The notes below the pieces were generated by a model. The model saw nothing but the letters and a program-made list of their open reading frames with translations. It made no database searches and was not told the origin of the DNA. The translations under genes and the position numbers were made by a program. Positions 4,423-5,232 of a stretch of 5,232 nucleotides of DNA are shown one piece after another. The stretch comes from Bryobacteraceae bacterium. Lineage in GTDB: Bacteria; Acidobacteriota; Terriglobia; Bryobacterales; Bryobacteraceae. The first letter of the stretch is position 1, and each line of letters opens with the position of its first letter. The DNA lies in the NCBI GenBank assembly GCA_025929455.1, contig JAICMB010000284.1:1-5232 (forward strand). The letters run 5' to 3'.

Positions 4423-5232
4423 TTGGCAGAGAACGCGCAGGAGCGGGCGATACTGGTCGGCCTCGAGCTGAAGGAGCGCCCGCGCGAGTCCGCCTCCGGT
4501 GTGCCGCCTTTCACGGCAGAGGAGTCGTTCGCCGAACTGCGCACGCTTGCCGAAAGCGCGGGCGCGGTGGTCGAGGCCACGCTGCTGCAGACGCGCGCGC
4601 AGCCGTCCGCCGCCACGCTGATCGGCTCCGGTAAACTCGCCGAACTCAAAGACACCGTTGCCGCCGCGCAGGCCGGCACCGTGCTGTTCGATCACGAACT
4701 CACACCCACGCAAACGCGCAATCTGGAGCGCGCGCTCGGCGTCAAGATTCTCGACCGCACGCAGTTGATCCTCGACATCTTCGCGAGCCGCGCACGCACG
4801 CGCGAAGGCCAGTTGCAGGTCGAACTCGCGCAGCTTAGCTATCTGCTGCCTCGCCTGACCGGACGAGGGGCGGAGATGTCGCGGCTCGGCGGCGGCATCG
4901 GCACACGCGGCCCCGGCGAAACGCGGCTCGAAACCGACCGCCGCCGCATCGCCCGGCGCATTCAGAAACTGAATCGCGATCTGGAGCAGGTGCGCGCGGG
5001 ACGTGGTACCCAGCGCCGGCAACGGCAGGCGGTTCCGCTGGCGACCGTCGCGCTGGTGGGCTACACCAACGCCGGAAAGAGCACGCTGTTCAACCGGCTA
5101 ACCGGCGCGGGCGTGGTGGCGGACGCGCGCATGTTCGCGACGCTCGATCCGACCGTTCGCCACATCGTGCTGCCGTCGCGGCGCAAGGTGCTGTTGAGCG
5201 ACACGGTGGGTTTTATCAGGAACCTGCCCGAG
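4423..5232 (+). CDS. hflX: Ribosome-associated GTPase HflX (partial, 3' end beyond window)
   Basis: The first 270 codons of HflX, a GTPase that binds the 50S subunit and splits stalled ribosomes, for example after heat or antibiotic stress. The N-terminal HflX domain shows [34 protein letters not shown] and [20 protein letters not shown], followed by the diagnostic [19 protein letters not shown] (157-175). The G domain opens with the P-loop GYTNAGKST (213-221), then FATLDPTVR with the G2 threonine, and the G3 motif DTVGF (260-264); G4 and G5 lie outside the window. The start is taken as TTG 4423, the only plausible one: the hfq TAG is in the same frame four codons upstream, and no ATG occurs until mid-protein (4876). 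No ribosome binding site lies at normal spacing, so translation probably depends on hfq. Confidence 0.93.
   Translation, partial: MAENAQERAILVGLELKERPRESASGVPPFTAEESFAELRTLAESAGAVVEATLLQTRAQPSAATLIGSGKLAELKDTVAAAQAGTVLFDHELTPTQTRNLERALGVKILDRTQLILDIFASRARTREGQLQVELAQLSYLLPRLTGRGAEMSRLGGGIGTRGPGETRLETDRRRIARRIQKLNRDLEQVRAGRGTQRRQRQAVPLATVALVGYTNAGKSTLFNRLTGAGVVADARMFATLDPTVRHIVLPSRRKVLLSDTVGFIRNLPE

Noticed and set aside
4153..5022. A 289-codon open frame on the minus strand across hfq and hflX
   Set aside because: It is antisense to two well-identified genes, rich in Arg, Ala and Gln with no family features; long antisense frames are normal in GC-rich coding DNA.
1..5232. CRISPR array, tRNA or rRNA gene, or defence island
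   Set aside because: No regularly spaced direct repeats, no cloverleaf or rRNA-like sequence, and apart from vapBC no defence-type genes are visible.

Overview
The window is GC-rich bacterial chromosome with strongly GC-ending codons. Several traits point to an Acidobacteriota-like soil bacterium: a degraded Y1-type transposase between REP-like repeats, a twin-arginine-exported sugar-isomerase-like protein of a kind common in that phylum, and an encapsulated-ferritin-type protein. This placement rests on remembered family resemblance, not on a search, and is tentative. Nothing here looks like a complete mobile element.

Layout, left to right. Positions 2-82 hold the probable last 26 codons of a gene entering from the left. 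A regulatory region follows, with a good sigma70-type promoter (TTGACC, 17 bp, TACAAT) overlaid by palindromes and a structured leader of about 140 nt. It drives a NarL/FixJ-type response regulator (350-1021) whose phospho-acceptor aspartate is replaced by glutamate. Convergent with it is a vapBC-type toxin-antitoxin operon on the minus strand (vapB 1459-1686, vapC 1052-1462, TTGA overlap), preceded by two TGCTAGCA palindromes one helical turn apart. Positions 1687-1950 carry inverted repeats but no gene. Positions 1951-2265 are a broken, unidentified gene with a frameshift and a lost 3' end.

On the minus strand, 2271-3122 encodes a Tat-exported, TIM-barrel sugar phosphate isomerase/epimerase-like protein. 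Divergent from it, 3217-3531 encodes a 104-aa EncFtn-type ferritin-like protein that keeps the ferroxidase residues but has no recognisable encapsulin-targeting tail and no shell gene in view. Positions 3532-4116 contain hairpins and the relic of a Y1/REP-associated transposase, with similar repeats in inverted orientation on both sides. The window ends with hfq (4117-4413) and the first 270 codons of hflX (4423 to the edge), a classic pair. A hairpin at their junction pairs a GGAGG sequence inside hfq with the bases just before the hflX TTG start.

The genes do not form one pathway. The set mixes RNA and ribosome housekeeping (hfq-hflX), iron handling or stress (EncFtn), signalling (response regulator) and accessory DNA (vapBC, relics). 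The best candidates for something unusual are the orphan EncFtn, the Asp-to-Glu regulator with its palindrome-covered promoter, and the REP-flanked transposase relic.
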